NCBI RefSeq assembly: GCF_932294415.1
Contig: NC_065538.1
Location: forward strand, 80,675,834 to 80,739,833
Reading direction: 5' to 3'
DNA length: 64,000 nucleotides
DNA from: Quercus robur
Taxonomy: Eukaryota > Streptophyta > Magnoliopsida > Fagales > Fagaceae
The notes under the pieces are model-generated. The model did not search any database. It was not told the origin of the DNA and saw nothing but the letters and a program-made list of their open reading frames with translations. Both the position numbers and the translations under genes were made by a program. Positions 27,156 through 39,377 of this stretch are shown one piece after another (position 1 is the first letter of the stretch; each line of letters starts with the position of its first letter).

Positions 27156-28100
27156 CAAGAATAGATGGCTTTAATCCCTTGCAATGGACTTGCCAAATTT
27201 ATCTTAACCATCTAAGTAATTTCATTCTTCAATAAGAATGTTTTAAAAGAGGTCTAAGTTTTTTATGATAAAATTTAGCTGCAAATTTAATTGTTGTCTA
27301 AGGCTACAATTCCCAATAAAAATTAGCATGTTTACGAATTTTGAAATTCTAATCGTTAGATTGCATGTTCTTCATATTTTTAACACACATATTAAATTTC
27401 GGGTCAATCAGATGTTATTTACTATTGAATTCATAAATTGATTTTTTATCACAATTTTAGATTACAAAAACTATAAATTTAAACATTTGATTAATGATAT
27501 AACTCTTGATCTTTGATTTTTTGGAAATTTTGCAATCATGAAGAATATAAGAAAAAAAATGTAATATAATGGTGGATTTGTTAAAACTCACATCACATAA
27601 AAAGATATTAAGTAGAGTTTTCAGTCTTAGGCTACAATCAAGTTTGTAACCAAACTTTGTCCAATTAATAGTTAAAAATTACCATGTTAATTAAAAATAT
27701 GTCACATCGTTGTTCCATTAACCACATAACTATTGAGACTAACGATATTTCATAAAATGACTAATAGTGCTCACTTGAAATTTGATTTGAGGGATTAAAA
27801 ACACTCACATAGCAAACTTGAGGGACCAATAATATATTTTGGCATGATAATAAAAATACCAACAAAAGTCTCCAACTATACACGATGGAAAGCATGGTTT
27901 AGGAATTCTATATAAAATGATATTTTCACAATTGTACCAAACAATTGATTTTGGTTAATCATTAGCAATTATGTTTATACTGTTACTTATATTAATTTTT
28001 TTAAAAAGGGTTCATGATTATCTATTAGTTAGTTCTGAGTTTGTAGAGAATTGTCATGATTGTGGCAAATAGTTTGAGTCATAGTTGGTTATCTCCATTC
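25583..28100. other. A/T-rich intergenic DNA with an internal direct duplication
   Basis: 25585-26000 and 27005-27610 resemble each other in the same orientation (both have an ATTTAGCTATTT block, a GGATTACATGTT/AGATTGCATGTT block and TTGATCTTTGAT). A TA repeat is at 27119-27148 and a T-tract at 26338-26357. No gene or domain was recognised. Confidence 0.5.
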
Positions 28101-28449
28101 TATTGTTTTTTTTTTTTTTTTTTTTTTAACACGTAGTAGCTAATTGCACTAAACAAGTATAGCAAAGCCAAAAACACCAAATGCTAAATGCAACTAAACA
28201 AAACCTATCTTTAACCTAAGCTGGTCTTCAGTATACAGTCTTTCTTAGCGTTAAGAATTAGCGTGAAGAATTGCATTTCTTTGGCTCTACAGGTGGTAAA
28301 CAGTTTACCCACCAAGCTAATTTACAAAGTACAGCTCTCAAGCTCTTCCCTTTTTTTTTGAATTACACTCCAATCAACTAAATCCTACCAGCTAAATGTG
28401 GGGTCAGATATTAAACATAAGCTCATAATATATTTCCATATCCTTTTTG

Positions 28450-30300
28450 TAAAAGAAAACTAGATGATTTCTGTCCTATGAACAGGACCTGCAGAACAGA
28501 AACCACACAAGTTGTCAACATAAATTCCCCATTTAATCATTCTGGCTTTGGTTGGAATTTTCAGGTAGTATGAAGATACTAGCCCAAAATCCTTGAATGT
28601 TGCAGAGTACATATTGTAGCAATTTGAGTCTTCCAGCAAAGGACAATTCTCGGATAATCCAAGACTTATAATTCTAGCCAAAATCTTATCAAGTAATGGC
28701 TGGAAGTCCTTAAAACTAAGCTTACATGGAATTAGAGGCATACCAAAATATTTTCTTGGTAGGGAGATTTCTTTGAATTGAAGAATCTCAAGAATTTGCA
28801 TTTTTAAAATATCAGAAATAAATGAGCAAAATACCCCACTTTTGCTTGGGTTTATGCAGAGTTCAAAATTTTATTGGAATTCTTCAAGAGCTTCTTTAAT
28901 AACACGAATTGAAGATAGATCAGCAGAAGGAAAAATAAGAAGTTCAGCAAAGATAAAATGTGTAATTTTCTGCTCTTTACATTGAGGATCATATTTGAAT
29001 AACCAAATGCTAGGACTTTGAATTTGAGCAGTCTATTGAAGCTTTCCATGGCAATAACAAGGAGGTTGGGAGACAATTGGTCCCCCTGCCCTCCATTCAA
29101 ATAATCCACCAAGGTTCCATTCATTGCTATTGAGAATCTAGGAGTAGTGATGCACTCCTTAATCCATTGAACAAACCTAGCTGAAAAACTTGAAGCCAAT
29201 AAACACATGAGAATAAAATTCTAATTGAGTGAGTCATAAGCCTTCTTTAGTTCATCTTTAATTGCACATCTGCTCATACCTTTATTTCTTTGGTAATTCT
29301 TCACTATCTCGTGGGCTAATAGAACATTTTCGGATATACTTCATCCCTTAATGAAAGCTGTTTGGTTTGAGCCCACTAGAACTCCTAAGAACCCTCTTAA
29401 TCTATTGTTCAATATCTTAGTAATGCACTTGTACATTACATTACAAGCAATAGGCCTAAAATCAGTTATGTAAGAGGGATTAGGAACCTTAGGAATCAAT
29501 GTGGTAACTGTGGAATTCACTTCCTTATGCAGCTTACCAGTATTGAAGAAAAACAAAATAGCCTCAATGACATTCTCTTAAATGTACTCCAAGCTTCCTT
29601 AAAGAATTAGACAGTGAAATCATCAGTTCCGGGTGCTTTGTCACTCCCCATACTGAAAAGAACTTGCTGAATTTCATCTCAGTCATATCCTCTGCAAGAA
29701 GTTCTTCATGGATTCAGGTAACTGATCAGAGAATAGTAAAGCCACCTTATTTATCGTCGTTTGCACATTAATAGCAGTGCCTGGCCCCACAAATTTCCTA
29801 TATAACCTACTTATGTGTTCCTCAGTAAAATCTGGTTCCTCCACCACCATGGTCAAGCAGGCATTTAATTTCATTCCTACCTTGTCTTCCTTTCACAATT
29901 CTATGGAAATAACTACTTTCATGATTCCCCGAATTAAGCCATTTATTCTCACGCACCAGCTGCTTCTCTAACTCAATAAGTCTGGTATCATTTGAGTTTT
30001 GTAGCAAGCCTATTTGAACAGCTTCAAGTCTTTCCCTTATGAGCTGGACCCTTTGTGATAACCCACTATATAGATCTTTATTGAAAACTTTCAGTTTAAG
30101 CTGGGTAGCCTTAAGCTTTTGGCAGAGCTTGTACATAGGTGTTCCCCTAACTTCAGATTTCCATGCCACCTCTATCCAATTTTTGAAATCAGCATGCTCA
30201 CACCAAAAGTTACAGAATCTAAATGATTTAGGTCCAAAGCTTTTCCTTGAACCAGTTGTTATCAAAGCAAGTATTTTCACACACTTTTTCATCAACACGT
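28450..30300 (-). mobile_element. L1-type LINE relic
   Basis: Minus-strand frames from 30298 down to 28460 follow the order of a plant L1 ORF2. First comes the linker after the endonuclease (WLNSGNHESSYFHRIVKGRQ near 29900). RT blocks follow: TTLIPKVPNPSYITDFRPIA near 29460-29510, NNRLRGFLG, then GQGDQLSPNLLVIAMESFNR near 29050-29095, where the family has G-D-P-L-S-P. The zinc-binding-side region is at 28801-28460 (SLPRKYFGMPL). The YADD region is not intact. The copy is broken into several frames and lacks ORF1. Confidence 0.75.
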
Positions 30301-30484
30301 ATTTCTACACATGTTTTCAAACAACAATTTTCAGTTTTTAAGTGCATGTACCAAATACCCCCTAAATATCCCTAAACATCTAAATTGTTTAATAATTGAT
30401 AATTCCCTTCTTTATGTCAATAAAAGATGCCTGCCTTTGATATTTCTATGACATTTATTAATAGATTGATTCTTTTTTCCTTAG

Positions 30485-31040
30485 CATTTTGATTTCAATG
30501 TGCATTGGAGAATCAAATTACCATTCAGTGTTATTAAAGAAGATATGATTTCCCAACTGTCATCTGAATTTATGGCATGGGAAGTTCAACAAGCTATCAA
30601 GCAAATGGACCTTCTCAAAGCCCTAGACCCAAATGGTATGCCTCCTCTCTTTTATTAGCACTATTAGAATTTAATTGGTGATGACATTACTCTCTCTATT
30701 CTAAAATTTCTCAATACTGCATCCCTACCTAAGTACCTTAATCATACTTTTATTACTTTGATCCCAAAAAAGCAGAACTTGGAACATGCTTTAGATTTTA
30801 GACCTATTAGCCTCTGTAATATATTGTATAATATTTTTTCGAAAGTCTTACAAATAGGCTTAAAAGAATTCTACCAAAAATTATTACTGACCATGAGAGT
30901 GCTTTTAATAAGAGCCGATTAATTTTTTATAATATTTTGGTAGCTTTTGAGTCTCTCCATAGCATGTATAAACATACTGGGAAGGATGATTATATGGCTA
31001 TCAAGCTTGATATGAGCAAAGCCTATGATAATAGAACGTA
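30485..31040 (+). mobile_element. Second LINE relic, opposite orientation
   Basis: On the plus strand, short blocks from three frames match the front of an L1 reverse transcriptase: VQQAIKQMDLLKALDPNGMP (near 30585-30645), a LDFRPISL-like [10 protein letters not shown] (about 30795-30825), and KLDMSKAYD (about 31005-31030). It is strongly decayed and ends after the KAYD motif. It abuts the minus-strand LINE relic. Confidence 0.65.
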
Positions 31041-31825
31041 ATTGTGACTTTGTGAGTATTTAAAATTCATATTTTTGCATGAATGCATCTGCATGAAGTG
31101 TTAGATGCAATTCTCACGAAGCATTAGATTCAGGTTTAATTTGATTATGGATTTTTCACCCAAAAGAAGTAGATTTAAATGTTATCTTCCTAAACATATA
31201 TATCCAACATAAACTATGCAAATATGCAATAAATTTAGTCTAATGCGGCTTCAAATATTTTGTGGTTTAATTCAATCTTTATTGGTTAAATAACCACTTG
31301 AGTAAAAATCCAAGGGTTTGCTGGTGATTAGATTAGATGACCTTTAACATGTGATTTTAATTAAACCGCAAACACATTCCTATACATACTATCAATTCCC
31401 TTCCTTTATCTTGGGATCTTTATTGAAATTTCTTATATGTGTGTAATCCTAGTAATAGGGTGGTATATGTATATGCGAAATTGCTAATGATACATGTGAC
31501 TCCTATTACAAGAGTAACACTAAAATTACAACAACCTCTGGAGAAAGCCCTAGTTTTGGGTGAACCAAAGTGCATTGATCTTTATTATGTTCTTTCTTTT
31601 TTGTTATTTGCATCCCATTAATTTGGGTTTGGTTTCACATTTCCTAATAGTTCGATTTTTTTAATGAAAATTTTCATTCATAAAAAGAAAAACCAATAGA
31701 GTGAGAGAGAAGAAAAAGAATTAAGGAATTTCATTTTTTTTCTTTAGTACATAAAATAATATAATGTTAATTAGTACTAAAAATTGTTATACAAGCAATT
31801 TAAATGAACCTCTACAGCTTTACCA
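31041..31825. other. Downstream flank of the 31.8-35.1 kb SRLK
   Basis: Non-coding. The stretch about 31310-31400 shares GGTGATTAGATTAGATGA-type sequence with 37310-37465 and 54090-54215, so it belongs to the duplicated 3' flank of this gene subfamily. Confidence 0.5.
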
Positions 31826-34800
31826 TTAGCGAGCTTCAACCTTAGATTTTGTCACTTCATTTATAGAACAAGAACCTCCTCCTATGACTGGAGCCAAATC
31901 TTGGATAGGTCTTCTAAAAATGAAAGCAGGTTGTTTAGGAGAAGGAAGTGTTGCCTCACTACTCAGCATATGAAGAACTGCCAACATTGTTGGTCGATCC
32001 ATTACATCTTCTTGCACACATAAGAGCCCAATTTGAATGCATCTCAAGACTTGATCGGAAACATATGAATCATTTATCGATGAATCAATTATATCCAAAG
32101 CTCTACCTTCTCTCCATAGTTCCCATTCCTATGTGGTTCATATATAGCATTATCCATATAAAGCTATATTATAAATGAAAATTGTAAATATTGTTTTTTT
32201 TTTTTTTTTTTTTTGGTTACTTACATGGCCAATCAAAGTTAGGGAAGGGTGTTTCTGATAAGAATCGTTATTCTTCTTGCCGCTTATGATCTCCAACAAT
32301 ACGACACCAAAACTGAAGACATCTGATTTTATTGAAAATTTCCCAAATACTGCATACTCCGGTGACATATAACCACTGCATGTGAAAACATATCAAATGT
32401 AATTTTAATTTTGGCATTATGCTTTAATTTCTCTGTTTGTGTGCATGCAAGCTAGCATGTGTATGATACTTACTATGTTCCAACAACTCTAGTTGTTTTG
32501 TCTTGAATTTGGTCCCCTTTAAATATACGAGCCATGCCAAAGTCTGAAATTTTGTGGTTCATTTCAGCATCTAGTAAAATATTGCTAGTTTTAAGATCCC
32601 TATGGATAATTCTCAATCTTGAGTCTTGATGAAGATACAAAATCCCACGAGCAATCCCATCAACAATTTCACAGCGTTTTCTCCAATTTAGTATTGAACC
32701 TCTTGTATGATCTAAAATAAAATTTTGCTCCAACATGTGAGTTGACAATGTTGAAATATGTGGTTTTATGGACTAAAATTGAAGTCTTCGAACATATATA
32801 TCATAAAATAAAATAAAATCGGTTAAGGCAATATTTTTTAGAAAGAAAAACTACCAAAAATGAAGAAGTCCAAGCTTTTGTTGGGCATGTACTCATAAAT
32901 CAACATCTTTTCTTCCTCTTGAATGCAACACCCAAAAAGTTTGACAAGATTCCTATGCTGAAGTTTTGCAATCAGCATAACTTCATTTTTGAATTCTTCT
33001 ATTCCTTGTCCTGAACTCTTGGATAGCCTTTTTACAGTTATCTGTTGTCCATTAGGTAATTGACCCTGAATTCAATATTCAAAATTAAGCACTCATGAGT
33101 ACTAGTTTTAATGACTCCATCTGCTACATCATCAACTTATGTCTTAGCCTAAGAAACTCATTTCCCATAATTAACATCCACACAATAATGAAATATGAAA
33201 CAGAGAAAAATGGGCAATATATCAACAACGTCATTATGAATTTTAGCTATACCTTAAAAACAGAGCCAAAACCACCTTGCCCAAGTTTGTTGGTCGGAGA
33301 GAAATTGTCAGTGGCTGCAACAATGCAACTTAGATTGAAAGTGGACAAATCTGGATGTCTACTACTGTCCTCGAGCTCATTTCCCTCCAAAGAGCATTTG
33401 GTACCAATAAAACTTAATGATTGATTGTGCAATTTTCTCATCACTGTCCTAAAGCATATTGACAAACATTGCTCACTATATTTTCGCAATTAAGCATTTA
33501 TATATTTACATCATAGTAATGACTAATCTAAATGGTTCCTAATATATGGTACATTTTTTGCGACTTAGCAAAGCACACAATTCAACTGATTTTGTTACCT
33601 TTTGTTTTCCTCTTCTTCATTAGCAACATATAGACTAGCAAGGATACCAGAAAAAATGGCACAGCAACACACAATATTGTAATAGCCAGCAGCCTCTTGT
33701 TGCCACGAAAACCTTTGGACTTCCTTGTATACTTGGCTGAAAAGGGAAATAAAACAAGCAATGAGTCCAAGATCTAAAAGTGCAATAGGCAGAAATGAAA
33801 ATAGTAAAACAAATAAATAAATAAAATGAAAGCAAGAAAAGGAGGCTACCTAACTCTGATGCATCCACACGAATATTTAAATCCCACCCTTCATCTGAAT
33901 TCTCCAAAATGTCTACCAATTCACCATACCATGCCAAGCAACCTGTCCCCTTCCCATCAATATCTATACTAATAAAAGCTGTGCAAGAGCAATTACTCAA
34001 GCATGCCTGCTCACACTCTGAGCTACTCATACTCATGTCCATCCAAGCTGCATTAGCTGAATCAGGACCCTTCAAATGTTGCACCTTCACAAACCCTTCT
34101 CCCTTCCCACACATTGACATCCCCAACTTTTCCCTAACACAACCCTCAGAACCATCTCTGTGATACCAATCCCTTGGAGACTTGGGTTCATACCCTGGCA
34201 AACACATACAATCGAACCTATTAGAATTTTCAGGCTTACATTTACTATACGCACCACACTGTCCATACTTGTCACAGCGGTATTTAGGTACTGACCAAGT
34301 CTCCTTCCATTGAAGATCAGCTTCATTCCACATAAGTTGTTGTAGCAATCCAGAGTTGTCAACCACTAATCTAGAAATAATATCAGGGTCATCAAGAAAG
34401 TAAGCATAAGATACCTCATCTTTATTGTTTACAAAATCAATCGAATGACCTGATGAAGCTGTTGCTGTTGCTGGTGATGAGCTACGCCATGGCCATGGAC
34501 CCAGCCGCCAATATGGGGTCAAACCCTTGTAAACAAACCCTTCAGGGGAACCAGAAATTTACATTTTATAGAAGCAGTCCCCAGATCCGGGGTCATCTTG
34601 TGACTTCCAAGATGTTAAGAACCTGTCTAGTCCAGTTATCAAATTCACACCAAGCCTCATTTTTGGAAGCAAAGTATCTGTGGGATAGTCGAAGCTTTGC
34701 CATAACAGTACCTTTTGGTTATTGTCTTGGACCAATACTAAGTTTCCTGAATCTTGAAGCTGAGCTACAGAGGAGGTTGAGGTGGTTGTTCCTTTAACAG

Positions 34801-35122
34801 ACACATTTGTAGACCAAACAAGATGGTTAGAACTGTCGTGAAGGACAAGGTTTCCAAACTGGTTGACTGAGAGAACTCCGGAGGAATCATTGATAGGATC
34901 ATTCCTGTTTGCAACCCATACTACGGTTTGATTTTTCACTTTAACATACCAAATACCAAGATACCGATGGCTAGAGTTACCAGGGCTGAAGAAGCCTAAG
35001 GCGAAATTTTTTTCTTTGGAAATCAAAGATTGGCCATCCTTGATGGATTGGTTTGGTGCTAAGATGTCAAGGGAAATGCAAAATGGGAAGAAGAGAACCA
35101 TTAGAATTACTGACTTGAACAT
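31826..35122 (-). pseudogene. S-receptor-like kinase, full length with one nonsense codon
   Basis: The exons are 35122-33850, 33736-33599, 33443-33253, 33065-32855, 32711-32474, 32375-32225 and 32128-31826. All are GT-AG and sum to 2505 nt (835 codons). The only visible lesion is TAA at 34561-34559, codon 188, after GDCFYKM, where the paralogue at 54.5 kb continues KMNPTGSP. The frame is open on both sides. The B-lectin (WVANRNDPINDSSGVL), LLWQSFDYPTDTLLPKMRLG, PAN, transmembrane and kinase parts ([32 protein letters not shown]) and the KVEAR tail are all intact. The ancestral start appears as ATA GAT GCT instead of ATG GAT GCT, so translation would begin at the next ATG (35122). It is either a very young or polymorphic null allele, or a consensus error. 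Otherwise it would be a membrane receptor kinase. Confidence 0.85.
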
Positions 35123-35239
35123 TTTTTTAGCATCTATGTTTTGTGCTAGTAGTCTTTTCTTTAAAAATAAATAAATAAATCTTTGGGGAAAAAATATTGA
35201 TATTTTGTTTGATTGAGGATTATGAAGTCTCCAGACCAA

Positions 35240-36165
35240 AAAATAAGGAAGAGAGAGAGAGAGAGCTATGAACTATGAAGTCTTCCATCGCTCTTTTGTT
35301 TTAGGACTATGCGTTTTTCAATGTTCAAATGATCAGTTGCGTAACCAAAAAAATGTTATTGCGTCAAAGTCTACAGTCTTACATCAGTTACACCAACTGC
35401 GAATAGGAACTGAGTGAGGACATTCTAGGGTTCAATTTTTAGCATGGACTTTGGACTTTAAAATGTTTATATGAGCATAAAAAATGATCTTCTCGTCCAA
35501 ATCAGCCCAGCCTGATTCCCAATGCTTTTGGCTGATAGCCTGTTCTTTTTTCTTTTCTTTTTTAGTGATAATTCAATCTTATAATAATGGTAGATGAAAG
35601 ATTTGAACCCCAAATATTTTTGTTAAAAACACCGAGAAGTGTCAATTGAGCCACAGAGCTCATGTTTCCATTTCTACTTGATAATAGCTTTTACAAACTC
35701 CAGAGTCTACCATATGCATTGCTTATGTTTCAAAAAGAATGGGAAGCCATGTCTCTTGAGTCAGAATTTTTTACTAATAAAAGTTGCATAAGAAAACCGG
35801 CATTTGCCTATAGCAAAAGCTAGACGTGACTGGGGTCCATCATGATGATGATTGAACATTGATGCCCTGGACGAGTTGACAATAACTCATGTACATGGAA
35901 TGATCATTGATCAATGGCAATGTGAAATGTAATATAAGGCTATAAATTGACCCAAATTCAGCTTCTCATATTCACATTGAAATATGACCAGGTAGGAGTT
36001 TTGGCGATCACGCGTTTTGGGGTGGACTCAAAGCTTGAGCACAGATAACAAAGCCTTACATGTGAAACATGCCCAGCTCTGAGTTTGCCTCAAGTTACTA
36101 TCATGTAGCAAAAGGGTAAACAATAGTTATGTTATCATTCAGTAATATTCTATGAAGCACGAGTG
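35240..36165. other. Upstream region of the 31.8-35.1 kb SRLK
   Basis: Starts with a GA-rich leader (about 35249-35266) that is also present upstream of other copies. The remainder is non-coding. The part near 36065-36150 resembles 50537-50640. Confidence 0.5.
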
Positions 36166-36565
36166 CATTTCAGGACTCGGGTGTGGGTGCGGGTGCAGGT
36201 GTGAGACTCGGCAATTTTTGAAAAAGTAGGATGCGGGTGCGGTGAGACTCGGCGATTAAAAAATTATTAAAAATATTTTTATTTATATTTTTACTATTAA
36301 AATATTCTTAAAAAACACATTACTATGCCTTGATTCACAAAACAAAGAAAGAAGAAGGTAAGAAACAAATTACTATGCCTTTGAGGTGAGAATTTCGACT
36401 GTTCCGACTAGATTCAAGGCTGATTTTGGCCTGTTTCAGCCATTTCTGGCCTATTTTGGCCGTATCGGTCGCCGGCCGATACGACTTGATATGGCTGATA
36501 CGACTCGATTCTGGCCGAATCAGCTCGATTCAGCGCAAATCAAAGCCGAGTCGGTGCGAATCCCG

Positions 36566-36610
<45 letters not shown>

Positions 36611-36715
36611 AGACGTGGCACCGATGCGCAGGCAACTGCGTCTGGCCACGTCGGACTCGAGTGCGGCACCCTCCTAGTCATGTCCGTGCTTTCTAGGTAA
36701 TATTATTCTTTTAAG
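36166..36715. repeat. GC-rich repeat with A42 tract and inverted ends
   Basis: This segment is much richer in G/C than its surroundings. It contains GTGCGGGTGC-type runs, an uninterrupted A-run of about 42 bases at 36566-36607 and a C/G-rich right part (GTGGCACCGATGCGCAGGC). Its ends read GAAGCACGAGTGC and, in reverse complement, AGAAAGCACGGACATG, a loose inverted repeat. The family resembles the 175-bp element at 60015-60189. Frames here are poly-lysine artefacts. Confidence 0.5.
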
Positions 36716-37459
36716 TACGAGTGATCAAGGAGTTTTGACAGGACCTGGTGCATTATTACTGGTTTGATCACACTAAATTTTGAGCATATATAAAACTCAT
36801 CCAATATAACAACATGATGCAATCAAACACCTAAAGCTTGGCCTCAAACCAAAAGGAAACGAAAAAGTTTGACTTTAAACATGCTTAGAGTTATCTTTTT
36901 CCAACTCACTATGTGGCATTAAAGAAACCATCCATGTATAATTTTAGTCACATGACTTTGTTAATTATTCATGTGACTTCTTTAAATAATACACATAAAT
37001 AGTCTTATAAATAACCACATAAACAGGTTTGAAAAGATAGTTCTAAACATATTATGAGTCAAAACTTTGTTAAAGCAAAAAACCAAGAAAATGGATGATG
37101 AAGGGACAGGAAAACAAATGCGAAACTTTAGATTCAAGTTTTGTTCAGTTTGCAATTCTTACTGAGATCATACAGATTTAAGGTGGGGACTTTTGTGAAC
37201 ATAAAGCCAATATAATTTATACCGTAGATTTTGGTCTTCAAATATATATGGTTACTAATTTCAAACTTAAGAAAAAATATGAATCAAAATATCCAAGAAT
37301 TTTGCAGGTGATTAGATTAACACGTGAGGTTAAACATTAAACACATTACTATCAGTTGCTTATGACAAGGATATTTACTTGAAAATTAATAGAAGTTTGT
37401 TCCTAGACTACTATCCATCACAGACTGCACGTTTGGCTTTTAGCTTTCCTTAAAATTCT
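36716..37459. other. Intergenic plus 3' flank block of SRLK
   Basis: 37280-37459 corresponds to the sequence downstream of the intact SRLK (54060-54219), including GACTGCACGTTTGGCTTTTA. No coding frame in 36716-37280. Confidence 0.55.
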
Positions 37460-38244
37460 AATGCTCCTTCCATTGACGATCACCATCATTCCACAAAAGT
37501 TGTTGGAACAAACCAGAGTTGTCAACCACTACTCTAGAAATGATGGAGGGGTCATCAAAAAAGTAGGCATAAGATACCTCTTCTTCGTTGTAAACAAAAT
37601 CGTACTTAAAACCCAAAGATACAGTTGTTGCTGCTGCCAATGTTTGCCATGGCCATGGAGCTGACCGCCAATACAGGGTCGAACCCTTATACAAGACAAC
37701 CTGTGGAGAGCCAGTAGGATTCATCTTATAAAAGTATTGCCCAGTTCCAGGGTCATCTTGTGACTTCCAAGATGACAAAACCTGTCTACTCCAGTTATCC
37801 AATTCAACCCAACCTTATGTATGGAAGCAAAGTGTCTGTAAGGTAGTCATAGCTTTGCCATAACACCTTTTTGTTATTGCCCTGGGCCAATACCAGGTTC
37901 CCTGAATCTTGAAGCTGAGCAACAGAGGAGGTTGTCCCTTGGACAGAAATATTTGTAGACCAAACAACACGGTTATAACTGTCATGGAGGATGAGGTTTC
38001 CAAACAGGTTGATGGAGAGAACTCCAGAGGAATCATTGATAGGATCATTTCTGTTTGCAACCCAAATGACAGTTTGTTTTGTCACTTTGACATACCAAAT
38101 TCCAAGATACTGATAGCTGGAGTTGCCAGGGCTGAAGATTGGCCATCCTTGATGGATTGGTCTGCTGTTAAGGTATCAAGGGAAGTGCAAAATGGAAAGA
38201 AAAGAATGATTAGAATGAAAGACAACCATTTTTTCAGCATCCAT
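37460..38244 (-). pseudogene. SRLK exon-1 fragment, internally deleted gene copy
   Basis: Minus strand from the ATG at 38244 (MDAEKMV) down to 37460. A frameshift follows within the signal peptide. The segment encoding the start of the lectin domain (SLISKENNFALGFF in the intact copy) is missing. The frame then resumes with QTVIWVANRNDPINDSSGVL and VLWQSYDYLTDTLLPYIRLG, shifts again near 37805, and continues YFYKMNPTGSPQVVLYKGST up to a WNDGDRQWKEH end. Immediately beyond is the sequence that normally lies downstream of exon 7. Everything from late exon 1 through exon 7 has therefore been deleted. Confidence 0.88.
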
Positions 38245-38421
38245 GTTTGTTTTAGTGATTATTTACTGGAATTTAAAAAAAAAAATAAAAAATTTGTTGG
38301 TTTGGAAAAATATATTGATATTTGGTTTGATTGAGAATTATGATGTCTCCTTACCAAGGGAGAGAGAGAGAAGGAGTTAGGAATCTCTCTGATCCTTGTC
38401 TCGGAATATTTTTATTTAGGA

Positions 38422-39370
38422 CTAAGCATCCGTTCTTGCAAACCAAAATGGACTATTTAAAATAAGTATTTTGATATTTAATCTGCCAGTCATTTTCAAG
38501 TTGACAAAAGCGTTCACTGATAATTGATGCCTAGAATGCCTCCAGTCCCTAGATGCAATTCTGAACTTGTGATGCTTAGTGACTGTGTAAGCCGGCTTAT
38601 TGACCTGATCCAATATCCATTTTGATACGCTATTTTTCTGTTTGAAAAAAGAGGTGCTTAGTCCATAGATTGGCTTATTAGGATACATAGAGTTATCAAG
38701 GCAGGGCAAACTATCCTGGCCTGCGATGGTAATTGGTAATTTGGCATCCTGACTAATCTAGGGCCAGCCGCAGCCAACTCATCTGAGCTTGATTCCTAGA
38801 GCTTTTTGTCCGTTCTTCAGCTAACCTCAGTCCAGCAAATTTCAGTGGCTTTTACAAACTAGTATGCAATCTACTCATGCCTTGCTTGTATCCAAAAAGA
38901 AAAGGTGTAAAACAATACAGCTCATTGGAAGCACAATTTTAACTTTTAAAAATGACAACATAGATTCACAACCAAGCATATGAGATCAATATATATTCTA
39001 TCTGTCATGTAAAGCCTTAAGTACAAGGTAATGGACAAGGTAAACTGTATTGCACAACCAAAACAATTGGATTTATAATGTCTTTCATTAACCCTTTAAT
39101 AGTGTAACATAATAGTCACCTCATTTATTGCACCATATCTCCCATCCATTTCAAACTCTGCTATATGAAGAAGCATATGATTAAATTTTTGGCCTAAAGT
39201 CAGTAAAAAAAGCAATGCTAATCCAAATTCTTATTGAGACATTATTAAAGAATGGTGTCATATGGTAGCCATAGAATATACCTTAGGACCCATGGTAAAT
39301 TTGACAGCAACAGCAAGCTCCTCCACACCCTTTAGCATAAGACAGAGCCTGGGCCAAAACCCCGAATTTT
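38422..39370. repeat. Duplicated SRLK upstream/flank block, copy 1
   Basis: 38690-39370 matches 41715-42490 and about 59800-60450 in the same orientation. Shared blocks are GCCTTAAGTACAAGGTA, a CATTTATTGCACCATATCTC-like stretch and, in the first two copies, CCTTAGGACCCATGG. The stretch 38451-38668 is inverted relative to 41345-41560. The frame 38422-38709 lies in this block and is not conserved as protein. Confidence 0.6.
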
Positions 39371-39377
39371 ATATTTT

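Noticed and set aside
36386-36700. Two overlapping frames with lysine runs
   Set aside because: They translate the 42-base A-tract inside a repeat; no conserved residues outside the run.
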